From Candidatus Poribacteria bacterium (lineage in GTDB: Bacteria; Poribacteria; WGA-4E; JAJDTR01), in NCBI GenBank assembly GCA_022827055.1, contig JAJDTR010000062.1, positions 1 through 64,000 of the forward strand: a stretch of DNA of 64,000 bases, given 5' to 3'. The first letter of the stretch is position 1; every line of letters begins with the position of its first letter. The position numbers and the translations under genes were made by a program. Below, piece after piece: positions 44,953-53,995 of the stretch. The notes beneath the pieces were generated by a model, which saw only the letters and a list, made by a program, of their open reading frames with translations, had not been told where the DNA came from and searched no databases.

Positions 44953-45160
44953 ATGTCCCTTAGAAAACAGCGTGATGGCCGATTCAAAGCGCAAGTGGCT
45001 CTTGAAGCTATCAAGAACCAGCAGACTATCAGTCAGACTGCCAGTGAATACGGTGTCAATCCGGCACAGGTTAGCCAATGGAAAAAAGGGTTTTGAGGAA
45101 TTACCTGCACTGTTTGCGAATGGACGTTCAAAAACCGCTTCCGAGGTGTATTTCCAATAA
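44953..45160 (+). pseudogene. IS3-family orfA relic
   Basis: MSLRKQRDGRFKAQVALEAI, QTISQTASEYGVNPAQVSQW and KK is the helix-turn-helix start of an IS3-family OrfA. The frame hits TGA at AAAAAAGGGTTTTGA; one extra base there moves the rest (GFEELPALFANGRSKTASEV) into the +1 frame, ending at 45160. No orfB or inverted repeats remain. The shift is in the wrong direction for the usual -1 programmed slippage. Confidence 0.8.
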
Positions 45161-45189
45161 CTTCAGGCGTTTGAGTTTGACCAGGTTGA

Positions 45190-45246
45190 GTCGGATTTCA
45201 TTACTTAAATCTTGTCATTTACTGTCTAAAGGATGGGGGTAAGTTA
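45190..45246 (-). repeat. Leader relic of the 29000-29680 gene
   Basis: Minus-strand reading of 45203-45246 matches 29682-29725 closely (AACTTAACCCC..., TAGACAG, AATGACGAGATTTAAG in part), followed by the ATG position of that gene. Only the 5' flank and first codon area survive here, next to the IS3 relic. Confidence 0.5.
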
Positions 45247-45254
45247 TCCTACTA

Positions 45255-46049
45255 TTATCGGTATTCATCCGCGACGGGGACGTATTCGGGAAAGATTTTC
45301 GGAAAAAACTGACCGGTCGTCTCCCGGTAGGTTGCCGCATCGACGTAGCATACGCTGAACGCCCGCCGAGGACGGTTCGTGGTGTTGACCTCCGAGCGGT
45401 GCAGCGTCCAATTGTGGAGCAGCACGACCTCTCCCATCTCCATCTCCAGATACAGCCGCTTTTCGTCGGGCGCGTGTATGGCACGCTCCTCCGGTGACAA
45501 CAGGTCGCCTTTCTCGGGGATCATGGTTTTGTGCGAGCCCGGAATAATCTGTAGACAACCGTTGGCAACGCTCGTGGGATCGAGCGCGGTCCAGATGGTT
45601 ACCTTGGGCGGAATGCTTAACCTCCAGCCGCCCGCGCCGTCCTGATGCCAATTGATGGGTACCCCCTGCCTCGCGGGCTTGTTGAAGAACATCGTCCGAA
45701 AGGCGGAGACCTCGTCGCCGATGATCTTTTGTGTGATGTCCCGAAACAGCGGGTGCTGTATGTATGGGAGAAACAACGGGTCCTGTTCAAGGTCTTGCAC
45801 TTTGCGGTATTTGAGCGTGGAACCTTTGAACACCTTCGTCTGCGTCGACAATTCGGGTTTGCCGGCCGACGGGCACAACTGCATCAGCATGTTGTCGTAG
45901 CGGATCTTTCCCAGCATGATGTCGTCGATGCGTTGGCAGAGCGCATGAATCTCGTCGTCGGGCGCGACTTTGCCCAAACACACGTAGCCGTGTTCGTGGT
46001 ATGCGGCGAGTTCGGCGTCGGTCAATTCGGGCGCGTGAAGGTTGGTCAT
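45255..46049 (-). CDS. Phytanoyl-CoA dioxygenase (PhyH) family enzyme
   Basis: 264 residues from MTNLHAPELTDAELAAYHEH; AGGAGA lies 7 bases upstream. Non-haem Fe(II)/2-oxoglutarate oxygenase of the PhyH family. Iron ligands are visible in NWHQDGAGGW (H and D); the distal histidine is probably in HNWTLHRSEVNTT, with R in NRPRRAFSVCYVD binding 2-oxoglutarate. The N-terminal FxxxGYVCLGKV pattern is typical. Substrate unknown; members oxidise many small molecules. PhyH genes are expanded in poribacterial genomes, to my knowledge. Transcribed alone. Confidence 0.9.
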   Translation of the reverse strand: MTNLHAPELTDAELAAYHEHGYVCLGKVAPDDEIHALCQRIDDIMLGKIRYDNMLMQLCPSAGKPELSTQTKVFKGSTLKYRKVQDLEQDPLFLPYIQHPLFRDITQKIIGDEVSAFRTMFFNKPARQGVPINWHQDGAGGWRLSIPPKVTIWTALDPTSVANGCLQIIPGSHKTMIPEKGDLLSPEERAIHAPDEKRLYLEMEMGEVVLLHNWTLHRSEVNTTNRPRRAFSVCYVDAATYRETTGQFFPKIFPEYVPVADEYR

Positions 46050-46103
46050 CGTGCGGTCTCCTGAAATAGGGAAGTCGGTAACATTATAGCAATTTGCATT
46101 CAA

Positions 46104-46336
46104 TGTTGCAAATCGTGAGGGCCGTAGGTGAGGGGACCTGGGATTTCTATGGGATCTCTACCGCGTTCGCTATTCACTCACTTGCTGGAGTTCTATCGCG
46201 CTCGCTATCCACTCGCTTGATCAGTCATTATTCATGTCCCTTGATTCCACCCTACAAATAAAACGGTCGTTTGATCCCACCGCACCAAGACATAAAGGCT
46301 GGTGGGCAGTGCCCACCCTACAAGAACTTCATGGCG
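46104..46336. repeat. Repeat cluster between two minus-strand genes
   Basis: CTATCG...CTTGATC units fill 46142-46255. The hairpin TGGTGGGCAGTGCCCACC plus CTACAA lies at 46299-46322, immediately after the stop of the WD40 gene, where it may also end its transcript. Confidence 0.6.
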
Positions 46337-48238
46337 TTAGTTGGAGTAGTCCCACAACAGGATCGTGCCGTCGAGGCTGCCGCTCACCAGCGTGCTGCCG
46401 TCCGGGGTAAAAACGAGGCTGCGAACCCACGCAGTGTGCCCCTCCAGCGCCCGCTGTTGCACGCCGGTTTTGGCGTCCCAAAAATCGATGCTGCCGTTGG
46501 ATCCCCCGGTTACGACTTCGCCGCCATTCGGGGTGAAAACCACACTCATGGCACCCATTTCCGGTTGAAGGGTGTGGCGAACCGCGCCCGTCTTCGTGTC
46601 CCAGAGCCGCACGGTCTTGTCGCCGCTAACGCTTGCCAGCGCGCCGCCGGTGGGACTGAAGGCGACGCTAATGATGTCCAATTCATGCCCCTTCAGTGTA
46701 TGAAGAGGGGTGCCCTCCGCCGTATCAAATAGGCGAATCGTATAGTCGTCGCTGCCGCTCGCCAGCATTCTCCCGTCCGGGCTGAACGCGAGACTGGTGC
46801 GTACGGGTCGATATATGGTCATCGGGACAGGAGCGGTTTCCCATGTGAGCGATTTCAGTTTCGCCCCGGTTTTTGCGTCCCACAGCGTGGCGGAACTGAC
46901 AGCATCGCCGCTCGCGAACATGGAGCCGTCCGCGCTGTACGCGAAGACAACGTCATCTCCGGCATCTTTCACCACGCTGCGCAATTCGCGGCCTGTCAAC
47001 ACATCCCATAGTCTGATGCTGTGGTAATCGTCGCCTCTCACCAGCGTCCGACCGTCCGGTCGAAAGACGAAATTGGGCGACAGCGAATTATCGCTATCAA
47101 GCGAACGCTTGTATGCCCCCGTGACGGTATCCCACACGCGAATGGGTTGTCTCGATCCCTCGCTTGCCAACGTGGCGCCGTCGGGGCTGATAGCCACAAA
47201 ATCTACATGATCGAAATGACCTTCTATGCCCCACAGTCGTGCTGCGGTCTTCGAGTTCCACACACGGACGGAAGTATCCGCGGTTGCCAGCCACCCGCCA
47301 TCTGGGCTAAATGCGATCGCGATGACGGAATCAAAATTGAACGCGGCAAAGGTGTGGGTAAGTCCACCCAGTGTTCGCAGCGGTTCCCCAGTCTCGGTAT
47401 GCCAGATTCGGGTGGACCCATATCTGTCGCCGCACGCCAGCGTAACACCATCCGGATTAAAACCCACGCATGCAACTCCGGTCTCCGTGTCCTCCAGATG
47501 GCGCAGAAATTCGCCGGTACCGACATCCCACAGACGGGTACTTTCGCGCCAACTTCCACTTGCCAACATCGATCCATCCGAGCTGAAAGCTACGCTCGAG
47601 ACGTTCTCCGTGTGACCCTTGAAGGTGCGAAGATGTTCTCCCGTGGATGCATCCCATAGGTCAATGTCGGTGCTGGCAAAACTCCAAACCGCAAGCGTCG
47701 AGCTATCCGGGCCAAACACGGCGCCTACACCCCTTTGCGCCATACCTTCCTCCGTCCGTGCAACGAATGAGCGCCGCAGCTCACCCATCACAGTATCCCA
47801 AAAGTGGACGGCGTTGACATCATCTACACTTGCGAGGGTGGCGCCGTCTCGGTTAAAAGCCACGTCGATGATTCTCGACGTGTGACCTTCCAACGTCCGC
47901 AAAAGGTCTCCCGTTGAAGCATTCCAGAGACGAATCTTGTTATCCCAACCTCCGCTCGCCAATACACTGCCATCCGGGCTAAAGGTTAGACACCAGACGA
48001 CGCCCTCGTGGGCGGCGAACAGGGCAGGTTCGCTGCGCTTCGCCGTGTCGTAGATCCAGATACCGATGCCCGTTGCAACGGCGAGTCGAGCGCCGTCGGG
48101 CGAATACTGCATCCGGGTGATCTTCCCGTTTCCGAGGCGCAACTTGGCCCCGTCAGGCAGGCCCGATTGAGGGAATTTTTGAGCGGCGCCAAGTGGGGAG
48201 AGCATAACAAGCAACAGGGTGGTCACAAGTATTTTCAT
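46337..48238 (-). CDS. Secreted WD40 protein, about 14 repeats
   Basis: 633 residues. Signal peptide MKILVTTLLLVMLSPLGAAQ. The conserved start GLPDGAKLRLGNGKITRMQY resembles GLPEGAKARLSIGEGRIFDV at 33210, so the two are relatives. About 14 WD repeats follow (HEGVVWCLTFSPDGSVLASG, GHTSRIIDVAF, GHELDIISVAFSPTGGALAS), enough for two seven-bladed propellers. Unlike 33210 it stops after the last repeat and has no dockerin or C-terminal sorting domain, so it should not be anchored the same way. Confidence 0.88.
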   Translation of the reverse strand: MKILVTTLLLVMLSPLGAAQKFPQSGLPDGAKLRLGNGKITRMQYSPDGARLAVATGIGIWIYDTAKRSEPALFAAHEGVVWCLTFSPDGSVLASGGWDNKIRLWNASTGDLLRTLEGHTSRIIDVAFNRDGATLASVDDVNAVHFWDTVMGELRRSFVARTEEGMAQRGVGAVFGPDSSTLAVWSFASTDIDLWDASTGEHLRTFKGHTENVSSVAFSSDGSMLASGSWRESTRLWDVGTGEFLRHLEDTETGVACVGFNPDGVTLACGDRYGSTRIWHTETGEPLRTLGGLTHTFAAFNFDSVIAIAFSPDGGWLATADTSVRVWNSKTAARLWGIEGHFDHVDFVAISPDGATLASEGSRQPIRVWDTVTGAYKRSLDSDNSLSPNFVFRPDGRTLVRGDDYHSIRLWDVLTGRELRSVVKDAGDDVVFAYSADGSMFASGDAVSSATLWDAKTGAKLKSLTWETAPVPMTIYRPVRTSLAFSPDGRMLASGSDDYTIRLFDTAEGTPLHTLKGHELDIISVAFSPTGGALASVSGDKTVRLWDTKTGAVRHTLQPEMGAMSVVFTPNGGEVVTGGSNGSIDFWDAKTGVQQRALEGHTAWVRSLVFTPDGSTLVSGSLDGTILLWDYSN

Positions 48239-49608
48239 CTCAATACTCCTTACATTTTAAGGATTACGGGAGATTGTCAAATACCCGATTATTTCGGGTC
48301 AGCCTACATACGGTCTGAGTCGGCAAATCAGACCATCAGTTCTGGCCAATAGGCATCAACCGAGATCGAACGGGCGGCGGCGGAAGATTTCTGCCGCGCG
48401 GGATTTACTGTCCGGTCGATTGATCCTTCCCCGGTCATTCGATAGGTCAGTTTACCCCCACGCGGGACGAGCGCATGAAAATGGCGATACATCTCAAAAT
48501 ACAGCAAAACCATTTGCGAGTCAATAGTCAAGTATCGATGCAAAAGGAAGTTTGGAACGGATGGAACCGGACCGCCAGCGAAGTTCTGGGTAGAGATTCC
48601 CGAGTATAGTCAGAGGGAAACTGGTTCAATACGTTCCAGTTCATGCTAAACGGTAGGGAGAGGAACCCATTCGGCGAAAACTCATCCGTAGGGATGAACC
48701 TAATGACGGGGGGCATTCGGGAGACGTCGCCGGGACGAGAGGAACGTAAGGAACGGTGTTTTTCTAGAACTTCTTTGCAAGTTCTGTATATGGAAGGTTA
48801 AAGAAAAATGGGTTCCATCCGTTCCATTTCTCCGTAAAATAGGGGATGCAGCTAGTCCTGGCGCGGCTTTGACGAATGGAACGCATCAGTCGGAGCGGAG
48901 CGGGGCAAGGGGACCCCTATCGCACTCGCTGTTCACTCGTTTGATTCCCGCCTACAGAGGTTCTATTGGCATAGGGGATCTCTATCGATCAAGTGAGTGA
49001 ATAGCGAGTGATCAAGGGAGTGGTTAACGACCGCGATAGAGTTCCCATAGCCTATCTTTCTCATTGTCCATTTGCTTGATCTGTGCCGCAGCGTAAAGGC
49101 GGACCTGCAGTTTGTCGGAGGTAAGGAGGAATGGTAGTCGATGAATCTCTAAGGGAGTTCTATTAAAGGGGATTGGGCGCGGGAACCTAGGATTTCTAGC
49201 GCGGTCGTTATCAAGATCCCTATCGCAGGGAATCTCTATCGCCTTCGCTATTCGCTCAGTTGATCTATCCGTTCGGTTGACATACCGCTCCGCTGGAGCG
49301 GGGAGTCGCGACCTGGAGATCGTTCCTACAGGAATTCGTTGTGTCTGATCTTCTACTGTCGGGGCAAAGGGATCTCTATTGCGGTCATTATCCGTTCCCT
49401 TGATCCCGACCTACGAACTATAGTAATTTGCATCCAATTTTTCGCATCGGGCGGTCCACGGGCGAGGAAACCTCGCCCCTACGTGATCGTCGCGATTCGG
49501 AGAAGATTTCTATCGTTCTTGTTATTCACTCGGTTGATCTCCTACAGATCGGTTGTGTGATACTGCGATAGCTCGACCGGAAGGGAGATTTCTATCGCGC
49601 CGTACACT
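48239..49608. repeat. 1.37-kb spacer: TIR element and dense repeats
   Basis: A TIR element lies at 48553-48826. CTATCG/CTTGATC units occur at 48917-48945, 48980-49080 (opposed pair), 49205-49265, 49371-49405 and 49508-49545. A CCGCTCCGCTGGAGCGG palindrome lies at 49285-49301, hairpin GTCGCGACCTGGAGATCG plus TTCCTACAG at 49305-49331, and GGCGAGGAAACCTCGCC plus CCTACG at 49461-49483. No gene supported. Confidence 0.65.
48553..48826. mobile_element. MITE-like element, 274 bp, 16-bp perfect terminal repeats
   Basis: TGGAACGGATGGAACC (48553-48568) and its exact reverse complement (48811-48826) bound the element. A weaker internal pair (CTGGTTCAATACGTTCCAG) sits at about 48628. No open frame inside matches a transposase and no target duplication is evident. 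Confidence 0.6.
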
Positions 49609-50781
49609 CTAGAACCGCTGCAGATCCCCGTCACGAACAACCAAGACGACTGGATCGTATTCGGCGTCGCCGACGGCGTCATATGAGAACGCCCCGAGTA
49701 CGGTCTCAAAATCGCTTGTCGCAGCCAACGCCTCCCGGATCGCTTCCGAATCGGTTGACCCCGCTTCGGAAATAGCATTCACCAGAAGCTGCACCGATGT
49801 GTACGCCAATGCGGTGTACACCGTCGGATGTTCGCCGTATCTCGCGGTATAGTTCCGTACAAACGCCTGGCTGGCGGGCGTCTCCGCCGTGCTCGTCCAT
49901 GCCGCGAACGTAATCGCCCCCTCCGCGGCGGCGCCTGCCTGCTGCACCTGGCCCAAACCCAACGCCGGTACGATGAAGGGTACATCGTCCGGAATCCCCA
50001 CTTCGCGCCCCTGTATGAGAACCGTTGGCTGGTCAAACGAATTTGCGGCGACAAGAACGGCGTCCGGTTCCAAATCCCGTATCCTGCTTAATTGGGTGCG
50101 GATATCCTCGGCGTGGGAGGGGAAGGTTTCCGTGGTCAAGACCTCGATGTCGAGTTCGGCGAGGATTTCGGAATACACGGCGGCGGCGCTGCGGGAAAAC
50201 ACATCGATGTCATCAGCCAGTATGGCGACGTTCTGATAGCCGAGTGTTGCGTTTGTAAGATGTAACCCGGGCGGAATCCGTTTCTCCACGGTCAAGTTCA
50301 CGCGGAAAACAAAGTCGCCAAGGGCGCTGAGTCCCTGCGCCGCGGATGACGGCGCAATTGCCACGATCCGATTTTCTTCCGCCAACGGGAATGCAATCTC
50401 GGTTAGGGTCGAGGCCGCGGGACCTAGCAGCGCGACCACGCCGTCCTCGTGGATCAGCTTGTTGTAGGCGGCAATCGCTCCCTCGGGGGTGCTCTTGTTG
50501 TCCTCGAGGATGAAGCGGATGCGCGGCGGTGCAAGTTGCGCGTTGTTAATCTCGTCGCGCGCCATATAAAAACCGTTGATGTACCTGACGATGTTCGGGT
50601 CGTCGGGACCGTCGACGTAGGCGCCGGATTGCGGCATCACCAAGCCGATGAGGAGCTCATCCGGAAGCGGCGAAGGAGGCTCGCCCTCGGAAAGTATGGA
50701 AACCAATTCGTCGCAGCCGTAAAGCCCGGAGATGAGCGCGGCACCGACAATCAATAGACAGATTTTTTGGATAGGATTCAC
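49609..50781 (-). CDS. Branched-chain-amino-acid-type ABC substrate-binding lipoprotein, copy 1
   Basis: 390 residues, GTG start with AAGGAGG 9 bases upstream. Lipoprotein signal with lipobox L-Y-G-C (Cys 23). Type I periplasmic binding fold (LivJ/Peripla_BP_6): IGLVMPQSGAYVDGPDDP, FYMARDEINNAQLAPPRIRF, LIHEDGVVALLGPAASTLTE, and a C-terminal ATSDFETVLGAFSYDAVGD. No permease or ATPase gene lies nearby, so it either serves a distant transporter or acts as a sensor. Copy 2 at 52201 is nearly identical. Confidence 0.9.
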   Translation of the reverse strand: MNPIQKICLLIVGAALISGLYGCDELVSILSEGEPPSPLPDELLIGLVMPQSGAYVDGPDDPNIVRYINGFYMARDEINNAQLAPPRIRFILEDNKSTPEGAIAAYNKLIHEDGVVALLGPAASTLTEIAFPLAEENRIVAIAPSSAAQGLSALGDFVFRVNLTVEKRIPPGLHLTNATLGYQNVAILADDIDVFSRSAAAVYSEILAELDIEVLTTETFPSHAEDIRTQLSRIRDLEPDAVLVAANSFDQPTVLIQGREVGIPDDVPFIVPALGLGQVQQAGAAAEGAITFAAWTSTAETPASQAFVRNYTARYGEHPTVYTALAYTSVQLLVNAISEAGSTDSEAIREALAATSDFETVLGAFSYDAVGDAEYDPVVLVVRDGDLQRF

Positions 50782-51036
50782 TAGGTTAGACCTCCTTAAT
50801 TCGTTTAAGTTGGTTGTATGTATTCCTCGCTGCGGAAATGGGTTAGTTACTCGCCTTGAACGCGGGTATTGTATCCGACTCGGAGGCGTTATTCAAGCCC
50901 GATGTAATTCCCGCTGAACTACATCGTGCGGGACGTCCGCTGCCTTCCCGGTGTTGAATGGGGGTAATTGCCATTTCTGATCGGAGTTCGAGCCCACTTC
51001 GCATTCCATGTTAGATGCGGTATAATTTAGGCAGTT
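50782..51036. other. Divergent spacer, duplicated at 53374-53700
   Basis: The sequence (GTATTGTATCCGACTCGG, ATTCAAGCCCG, TAATTCCCGCTGAAC) matches the spacer of the second binding-protein copy. The -10 box TATAAT at 51021-51026 belonged to the DUF433 gene. No intact gene. Confidence 0.55.
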
Positions 51037-51239
51037 CATCAAGACATTTGCAATGGCCGGCCTGTTATTGCCGTTCTCGGATCCGCGTTCAAACGATCAT
51101 GGAGTTATTGGGGGCGTGCGATTCCATAGACGAGGTGCTTGAAGCCTATCTTTCTCTCAAGCGGGAGGATATATATGCCCGCATCCGATTCGCCGCCAAG
51201 TTAATGGCGAATCATTATCAAGTCGAAACATTTGTATGA
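51037..51239 (+). pseudogene. DUF433 gene, decayed copy
   Basis: Compared with the intact copy at 53701, the ribosome site, start codon and first seven codons were deleted between two TCATC repeats, and one base is missing near 51074, shifting the frame. The C-terminal half is clean (SIDEVLEAYLSLKREDIYAR, IRFAAKLMANHYQ). An open frame from 51015 starts inside the promoter and is not the gene. Confidence 0.75.
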
Positions 51240-51316
51240 TTTGACGAGTCCGATCAATCTCGAATCTCTTCTTTGGTGCCTTGACAATTCCATTCCCCGT
51301 CATGGTGTAATTCCCG

Positions 51317-51346
51317 TTGCGTATTGTCCCAAAATCCTGTTATACT
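51317..51346 (+). promoter_or_regulatory. Promoter of hicBA copy 4
   Basis: TTGCGT, 18 bases, TATACT, 55 bases before the hicB start codon. Confidence 0.5.
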
Positions 51347-51400
51347 GTGCATAATGATTGAGTTGACGAATCCCCTATCAACTGAGAGTGCGGTGTCCCC

Positions 51401-51646
51401 ATGAGTTCTCAAAATGGATACAAACAGTGTTATACCGCCTATATTGCACAAGAGGATGGTTGGTGGATCGGATGGATTCAAGGGGTTCGCGGTGTAAATT
51501 GCCAGGAGAGAACCAGAGAGGAACTTCTTGACTCCTTGAGAGTTACGCTTCCAGAGATTTTAGAGTATGATAAGAAAGGATACAATCAGATCGGTTGTAT
51601 CCGTACTCCCGAGCCTCATTTTGAGCCGGTAACGATTCGGCTATGA
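51401..51646 (+). CDS. hicB: HicB-family antitoxin, copy 4
   Basis: 81 residues, compact single-domain HicB: YTAYIAQEDGWWIGWIQGVR, GVNCQERTREELLDSLRVTL, PEILEYDKKG. There is no added DNA-binding domain. No good ribosome site is visible. Its stop overlaps the hicA start as ATGA. The antitoxin is intact while its toxin carries two stops. Confidence 0.82.
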   Translation: MSSQNGYKQCYTAYIAQEDGWWIGWIQGVRGVNCQERTREELLDSLRVTLPEILEYDKKGYNQIGCIRTPEPHFEPVTIRL

Positions 51647-51828
51647 AACGGCGGAATCTTGAACAGCATCTCAGAAAACACGGATGTGTTCTGGAAAGAG
51701 AAAGTTAACATGCCATTTGGAAGAATCCGACATTTAATGTCATCAGTGCAATGCCACGACACGCCGAAATACCTAGGTGAACAGTCAGGGCGATCTGCCG
51801 TGATTTAAGAATTCCCAGTCCCTTCTAA
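51643..51828 (+). pseudogene. hicA: HicA toxin, copy 4, broken by two in-frame stops
   Basis: In one frame: MKRRNLEQHLRKHGCVLERE-S, TAA (51706), HAIWKNPTFNVISAMPRHAE-I-P-R, TGA (51778), TVRAICRDLRIPSPF, TAA. This is a full HicA with the catalytic histidine in H-A-I-W, interrupted only by the two stops. Toxin activity must be lost, leaving an orphan antitoxin. Confidence 0.85.
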
Positions 51829-52200
51829 AGCCCATCATGCCACTGATATTTCCTTAGGTTAACAAGTGAATAAGACAGTGCCGATTGTCGCGTGGGATTC
51901 ACCATCGGAAATAGCCATGGGATTGCCATCGGGATTTGCTATGGAATCTCCATCAATCAGGTGTTTCTATCCAGTCGCTTGATTCCAGCTTACAACCGCT
52001 AAAAGCTGGTGCGCGAGGGATTTCTATGGGAGCTCTATTGGAGTTCTAGCGCCTTCCCTATCCGGTCAGTTGCTCATTCGCTATTCACTCAGTTGCCGGA
52101 TCTCTATCGATCAAGTGAGTGAATAACGAACGCGATAGTCCATCCTACTCCTTATCCACTCGCTTGATTGCACCCTACAGTCCGTAATCGCGCCCACGAA
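51829..52200. repeat. Repeat spacer inside the segmental duplication
   Basis: It contains CTATCG...CTTGATC type units (51955-51985, 52040-52170), one inverted as GATCAAGTGAGTGAATAACG. No gene seen. The hairpin family is absent here. Confidence 0.5.
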
Positions 52201-53373
52201 CTAGAACGGCTGGAATGCACCGTCTCGCACAACCAAGATGATGGAATCGTAATCGGCGTCGCCGACGGCGTCGAATGAAAACCCCCCGAGAACGGTCTCA
52301 AAATCGCTTGTGGCAGCCAACGCCTCCCGAATCGCATCCGAATCGGTTGAACCCGCCGTTGAGATCGCGTTCACCAAAAGCTGTACGGATGTGTATGCCA
52401 GCGCGCTGAAGACCGACGGCTCCAAATCGTATGCGTCGATGAAGTCCCGGACGAACGCCTGATTGCCGGGCGTGTCCGCCGCGCTCGTCCACGCCGTAAT
52501 CGAAATCGCCCCCTCCGCCGCCGCGCCCGCATGCTGCACCTCGCCCACGCTCATCAGCGGCACGATGAAGGGCACATCGTCCGGAATCCCCACTTCGCGT
52601 CCCTGAACGAGGATTGCTGGAGTGTCAAACGAATTCGCCGCGACAAGAACGGCGCCCGGCTGCAGATCCCGAATCCGCGTCAATTGGGGGCGGAGATCCG
52701 CATCGAGCGTGGAGAAGGTTTCCGTCGTCAAGAGCTTGACATCAATCGATTCGAGGGTTTCCGCGTACACCTCGTTAGCGCTGCGGGAGAATGCATCAAG
52801 GGTGTCGACTATAATTGCCACGCTTTGATACCCCAGCTTTTCCTGCGTGACCCGCACGCCGTGCGGAATTAGTTTGTCCACGGTCAGGTTGACGCGAAAT
52901 ACAAAATCCCCGAGCGCGCTCAGGCCGTGCGACGCGGATGTCGGCGCAATCGCCACGATCCGGTTTTCTTCCGCCACCGGGAAGGCTGCCCCGGTTAGAG
53001 TCGATGTCGCGGGACCTAGCAGCGCGACCACCCCGTCCTCGTGGATCAGTTTGTTGTAGGCGGCTATCGCTCCCTCCGCGGTGCTCTTGTTGTCCTCTAG
53101 GATAAAGCGGATTCGCGGCGGCGCGAGTTGTGCGTTGTTAATTTCGTCGCGCGCCAAATAGAAGCCATTCAGATACCTGACGATGTCCGGGTCGTCCGGT
53201 CCATCAACGAAAGCGCCGGACTGTGGCATCACCAGACCGATAAGGAGTTCATCCGGAAGCGGCGACGGCGGCTCGCTCTCGGAGAGGATGGAAACCAATT
53301 CATCGCAGCCGTAAAGCCCGAAGACGAGTACGGCGCCGACGGCCAATAGACAGAGTTTTTGGATAGTATTCAC
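52201..53373 (-). CDS. Branched-chain-amino-acid-type ABC substrate-binding lipoprotein, copy 2
   Basis: 390 residues from a GTG at 53373 (V-N-T-I-Q-K) with GGGAGG 9 bases upstream; the frame is open for 96 more codons upstream, but that part is spacer also found before copy 1. Lipobox L-Y-G-C. Same length as copy 1; most changes cluster in one stretch around VRVTQEKLGYQSVAIIVDTL and the C-terminal lobe, which may alter ligand choice. No transporter partners nearby. Confidence 0.9.
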   Translation of the reverse strand: MNTIQKLCLLAVGAVLVFGLYGCDELVSILSESEPPSPLPDELLIGLVMPQSGAFVDGPDDPDIVRYLNGFYLARDEINNAQLAPPRIRFILEDNKSTAEGAIAAYNKLIHEDGVVALLGPATSTLTGAAFPVAEENRIVAIAPTSASHGLSALGDFVFRVNLTVDKLIPHGVRVTQEKLGYQSVAIIVDTLDAFSRSANEVYAETLESIDVKLLTTETFSTLDADLRPQLTRIRDLQPGAVLVAANSFDTPAILVQGREVGIPDDVPFIVPLMSVGEVQHAGAAAEGAISITAWTSAADTPGNQAFVRDFIDAYDLEPSVFSALAYTSVQLLVNAISTAGSTDSDAIREALAATSDFETVLGGFSFDAVGDADYDSIILVVRDGAFQPF

Positions 53374-53700
53374 TAGGTTAGACCTCCCTGATTTAGTGCA
53401 GTGCGTTCTATGTATTCCTTGTTGTGGGGATGGACGACCTGCTCGCCCTCGAACGCCCGTATTGTATCCGACTCGGGGTCGTAATTCAAGCCCGTTGTAA
53501 CTCCCGCTGAACGACATCGCGGTTTGACATATGATGCTGTTGGCGGATATGATCGATCGAGTGAATAGTGAGTTTGATAAAGGCAGTTGCCGTTTCTGAT
53601 TGGAGTTCGAGCACACTACGCTTTCCATGTGAGATATGGTATAATTTAGGCAGGTCATCAAGAAAACGGAAAATTATCCTAGGGGCATCGGAGCAACGTT
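53374..53700. promoter_or_regulatory. Divergent control region of SBP copy 2 and DUF433
   Basis: The DUF433 gene has an extended -10 box TGGTATAAT (TATAAT at 53640-53645) with no good -35. The stretch repeats the one before the first SBP. A reversed CTATCG...CTTGATC remnant (GATCGATCGAGTGAATAG) lies at 53551-53570. Confidence 0.5.
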
Positions 53701-53925
53701 ATGGCTAAGCGGATAGATATTCATCCTGACATTTGCAACGGGCGGCCTGTTATTGCCGGGACTCGCATTCTCGTTCAATCTATCATGGAATTTCTGGGCG
53801 CGGGAGATTCCATAGACGAGGTGCTTGAAGCATATCCTTCCCTCGAAAGAGAGGATGTTTATGCCTGTATCCAATTCGCCGCCAAGTTAATGGCGAATCA
53901 TTACCAAATAAAAAAAATTGCATGA
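53701..53925 (+). CDS. DUF433-family protein, likely antitoxin
   Basis: 74 residues: MAKRIDIHPDICNGRPVIAG, TRILVQSIMEFLGAGDSIDE, VLEAYPSLEREDVYACIQFA. This is the DUF433 helix-turn-helix family, commonly paired with DUF5615 PIN-like toxins. Its stop overlaps ATG of a DUF5615 start at 53922 (ATGA), but that toxin is cut off after about 18 residues. Confidence 0.85.
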   Translation: MAKRIDIHPDICNGRPVIAGTRILVQSIMEFLGAGDSIDEVLEAYPSLEREDVYACIQFAAKLMANHYQIKKIA

Positions 53926-53993
53926 ATGGCTTTTTGTTTGATGAAAACCTACCCTTGAACATCGGATTGAAACCAGGCGCGACGGAGGTATAG
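53922..53993 (+). pseudogene. DUF5615 PIN-like toxin, N-terminal remnant
   Basis: The 23 residues MNGFLFDENLPLNIGLKPGA-T-E-V start with the DUF5615 hallmark F-L-F-D-E-N-L-P, whose acidic residues form part of the PIN-like active site. The rest is gone; the stop is three bases before the HicB-HicA fusion start and the remnant contains GGAGG, the ribosome site of that gene. A deletion therefore joined two toxin-antitoxin modules. Confidence 0.7.
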
Positions 53994-53995
53994 CA

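Noticed and set aside
44953-45160. Programmed frameshift of an IS3 orfA at AAAAAAG
   Set aside because: The continuing frame is +1, not the -1 expected for IS3, the position is too early in orfA, and no orfB follows.
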